The notes under the pieces: generated by a model | What the model saw: only the letters and a program-made list of their open reading frames with translations | The model's database searches: none | What the model was told of the DNA's origin: nothing | Shown: positions 30,863 through 32,405 of the stretch, one piece after another | Position numbering within the stretch: position 1 is the stretch's first letter | How the letters are laid out: every line of letters starts with the position of its first letter | DNA from: Anaerolineae bacterium | GTDB lineage: Bacteria; Chloroflexota; Anaerolineae; Promineifilales; Promineifilaceae | DNA length: 32,405 nt | Assembly (NCBI GenBank): GCA_023384415.1 | Contig: JAHDWJ010000005.1 | Coordinates: 1 to 32,405, forward strand | Reading direction: 5' to 3' | Position numbers and translations under genes: made by a program

Positions 30863-31974
30863 TCGCTTAATCGTTTAATCTCCGCCATAACTCTCTCCGC
30901 CAATATCGCTATTCCCACCGGGGTTAAATGAACTGGGCTGTCGGTAAATTCAGCCGGGGGTACAGCATCCCATAAGTCAAGGTAAAACCAATTCTGGGCA
31001 GCGGCCGCGTTCTCTAATTGCTCCCGGTATCCATCATACGCCCACCGGGGGTACCAGGCATTGTAACGCAGATCGCTGTTTTCCCCCTGGCTGATGAAAA
31101 TCGGCTCATTGATCATCCAGACCGGCACCTCACCCGCCAGCCTCACCCCGGCCTGGAGCAGCGACAGAGCCAGCACCGATTCATCCAGGGTAATTGGCTC
31201 TGGGTAAGTGAGCCAGGACATATCGGTAGTCAAATCAGATTGGCGCAGGGGGATGTCGGCGGGGATCGTCTGGTCTATCCCAGTGGCAGCCCAGGAGATG
31301 CCATACAGCTGCAGCCGCAGCCAATCAGCCAGCGGCCGCCGCTGCCCGATGATCGTCTGCTGCCAGGGGGTGGGGTGGATAAACCGGGGATCGGCCACGT
31401 CCAGGGGGAGTGATAGCTGCTGGATGAGGGAGATGAGCCGGTCTGGGTTGTGGTGAAGCAGGGGTGGCTCTAGCTGCTTCTCCCACGGGAACGATTGCAG
31501 CGTTACCAGCCAGAGGATGAGGTCAGGTTGGTGAGGCAGGGCTTCTTGGAGCAGGAGTAAATCTTTACTCAAGGACATGAGCGGGTAGCCCAGATTGTAG
31601 ACAACTACTCGTCGCCCGTCTCTGGTTGTCAACCCCACCTGGTTTAGCTGCCCGGCCAGGGTCGCTTCGTTCTCCAGAAACCACCCCCACACCCCGGAAT
31701 CCCCCAACAGAATAACGCGGAACTCGTCGGCCGCTTTGGGCTGGCTAATGAGATGGCTTTGGAACATGGCGTCCAGGTCATACAGGCTCAGGTTATACGA
31801 TTGGGCCGGGTCTTCACCATAAGGAAGCCGCGGCCGCCCCGGGAGAACGTGGTTATACAGGGAGAGCCGCCCCCACCAGGCGGGGCTGACGGCGAACAGC
31901 AGGTTAAACCCCAGAAACAACAAAGCTGTTTTGATCAAGATGCGGCCAATACTCTGCCAGTTAATGTTGTTCAT
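30859..31974 (-). CDS. Membrane-anchored SGNH/GDSL-like hydrolase
   Basis: This 371-aa protein has one N-terminal membrane segment (about 11-29, ILIKTALLFLGFNLLFAVS) and no cleavable lipobox, so the enzyme domain should face outward. Block I is ILLGDSGVWGW with Ser93; block V is FTDSPVHLTPVG, with Asp345 and His349 near the C-terminus. Between them lie QPDLILWLVTLQSFPW (a block III-like region) and a long variable part. Such proteins often accompany MBOAT acyltransferases and act as O-acetyl esterases or acetyltransferases on cell-surface sugars; no MBOAT gene is in this window. The stop region is a tandem of AATCGCTT units (30861-30880). Its upstream region leads directly into the repeat array. 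Confidence 0.75.
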   Translation of the reverse strand: MNNINWQSIGRILIKTALLFLGFNLLFAVSPAWWGRLSLYNHVLPGRPRLPYGEDPAQSYNLSLYDLDAMFQSHLISQPKAADEFRVILLGDSGVWGWFLENEATLAGQLNQVGLTTRDGRRVVVYNLGYPLMSLSKDLLLLQEALPHQPDLILWLVTLQSFPWEKQLEPPLLHHNPDRLISLIQQLSLPLDVADPRFIHPTPWQQTIIGQRRPLADWLRLQLYGISWAATGIDQTIPADIPLRQSDLTTDMSWLTYPEPITLDESVLALSLLQAGVRLAGEVPVWMINEPIFISQGENSDLRYNAWYPRWAYDGYREQLENAAAAQNWFYLDLWDAVPPAEFTDSPVHLTPVGIAILAERVMAEIKRLSD

Positions 31975-31992
31975 ACGCGCTTACATGAAGAA

Positions 31993-32088
31993 CCCGCCCG
32001 GATGTGACCCCGCCCGGATGTGACCCCGCCCGGATGTGACCCCGCCCGGATGTGAACCCGCCCGGATGTGAACCCGCCCGGATGTGAA
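31993..32088. repeat. Six tandem 16-bp units
   Basis: CCCGCCCGGATGTGAC is repeated three times and then CCCGCCCGGATGTGAA three times with no spacer. It begins 18 bp upstream of the SGNH hydrolase start and runs into the 124-bp repeat. Confidence 0.95.
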
Positions 32089-32405
32089 CCCGCCCGGACG
32101 TGAACGTCCGGGCTAAAAATGCAAAGGCCGTTGGCCTGCGGTTTTAGCCCGGTAGGGGTTTGTATTTTTAGCCCGGCGGTTTCACCGCCGGGCGATCCCC
32201 GTCAACCGCCAACCCGCCCGGACGTGAACGTCCGGGCTAAAAATGCAAAGGCCGTTGGCCTGCGATTTTAGCCCGGTAGGGGTTCGTATTTTTAGCCCGG
32301 CGGTTTCACCGCCGGGCGATCCCCGTCAACCGCCAACCCGCCCGGACGTGAACGTCCGGGCTAAAAATGCAAAGGCCGTTGGCCTGCGATTTTAGCCCGG
32401 TAGGG
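32089..32405. repeat. Tandem 124-bp repeat rich in hairpins, truncated by the window end
   Basis: Copies begin at 32089, 32213 and 32337 with a constant 124-bp period; the third runs off the edge. Each starts with a variant of the 16-bp unit. Each holds a CCCGGACGT-GA-ACGTCCGGG palindrome, a longer GGGCTAAAA...TTTTAGCCC stem enclosing GGCC-GTT-GGCC, and a 10-bp stem GCCCGGCGGT-TTC-ACCGCCGGGC. Copies differ by isolated substitutions. No reading frame is supported. Confidence 0.95.

Noticed and set aside
31993..32405. CRISPR array
   Set aside because: The 16-bp units are directly tandem without spacers, and the 124-bp units repeat whole with no variable spacer; no cas genes are nearby.

Overview
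The window looks like a chromosome segment of a Chloroflexota bacterium (Anaerolineae or a close relative). This is an inference from gene style: lipoproteins with an L-A-A-C or V-A-C box followed by a long Pro/Thr/Asn linker, a stand-alone BTAD regulator, a CBM9-GH3 fusion, large carbohydrate ABC operons and repeat-rich gene borders. No rRNA, tRNA, phage, transposase or CRISPR was found.

Layout. (1) 1-3944, minus strand: alpha/beta hydrolase, branched-chain-amino-acid-type binding lipoprotein and LivG-type ATPase. (2) 3945-4733: a divergent BTAD (SARP-like) regulator; GTAAC-N6-GTAAC direct repeats flank it and lie upstream of the binding protein. (3) 5166-7012: a small phasin/PhaE-like protein and a class III-like PHA synthase. 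(4) 7166-8096: a compositionally distinct pair, an uncharacterised 147-aa protein and a C39-like papain-fold protein, followed by an acyl-CoA ligase (8102-9643). (5) 9952-24827, minus strand: a 15-kb glucan-utilisation operon with a sugar-binding lipoprotein, two permeases, a clan GH-A lipoprotein, a GH16 laminarinase-like lipoprotein, a giant GH94-like phosphorylase and two GH3 enzymes. A divergent LacI-type repressor (25301-26323) and three near-identical operators control it. (6) 26565-30862, plus strand: SDR, alpha/beta hydrolase, KAS III-like protein and acyl-CoA ligase, the same four superfamilies as OleABCD but with non-canonical members. (7) 30859-31974: a membrane-anchored SGNH hydrolase. 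(8) 31993-32405: nested tandem repeats running off the end.

How it works together. The central operon reads as extracellular cutting of a beta-1,3-type glucan (GH16, GH-A, lipoprotein GH3), import of oligosaccharides by a binding-protein-dependent ABC transporter that lacks its own ATPase gene, and cytoplasmic breakdown by a phosphorylase and a second GH3.

The most unusual features are genome-scale patterns. The palindrome GCGGCCGC occurs about 57 times, where about one is expected by chance; this is reminiscent of cyanobacterial HIP1 (GCGATCGC). Several families of short repeats sit exactly at gene borders, some supplying the last codons and the stop codon. Two homologous hairpin elements lie exactly 7 nt after the stop codons of two unrelated ABC binding-protein genes.
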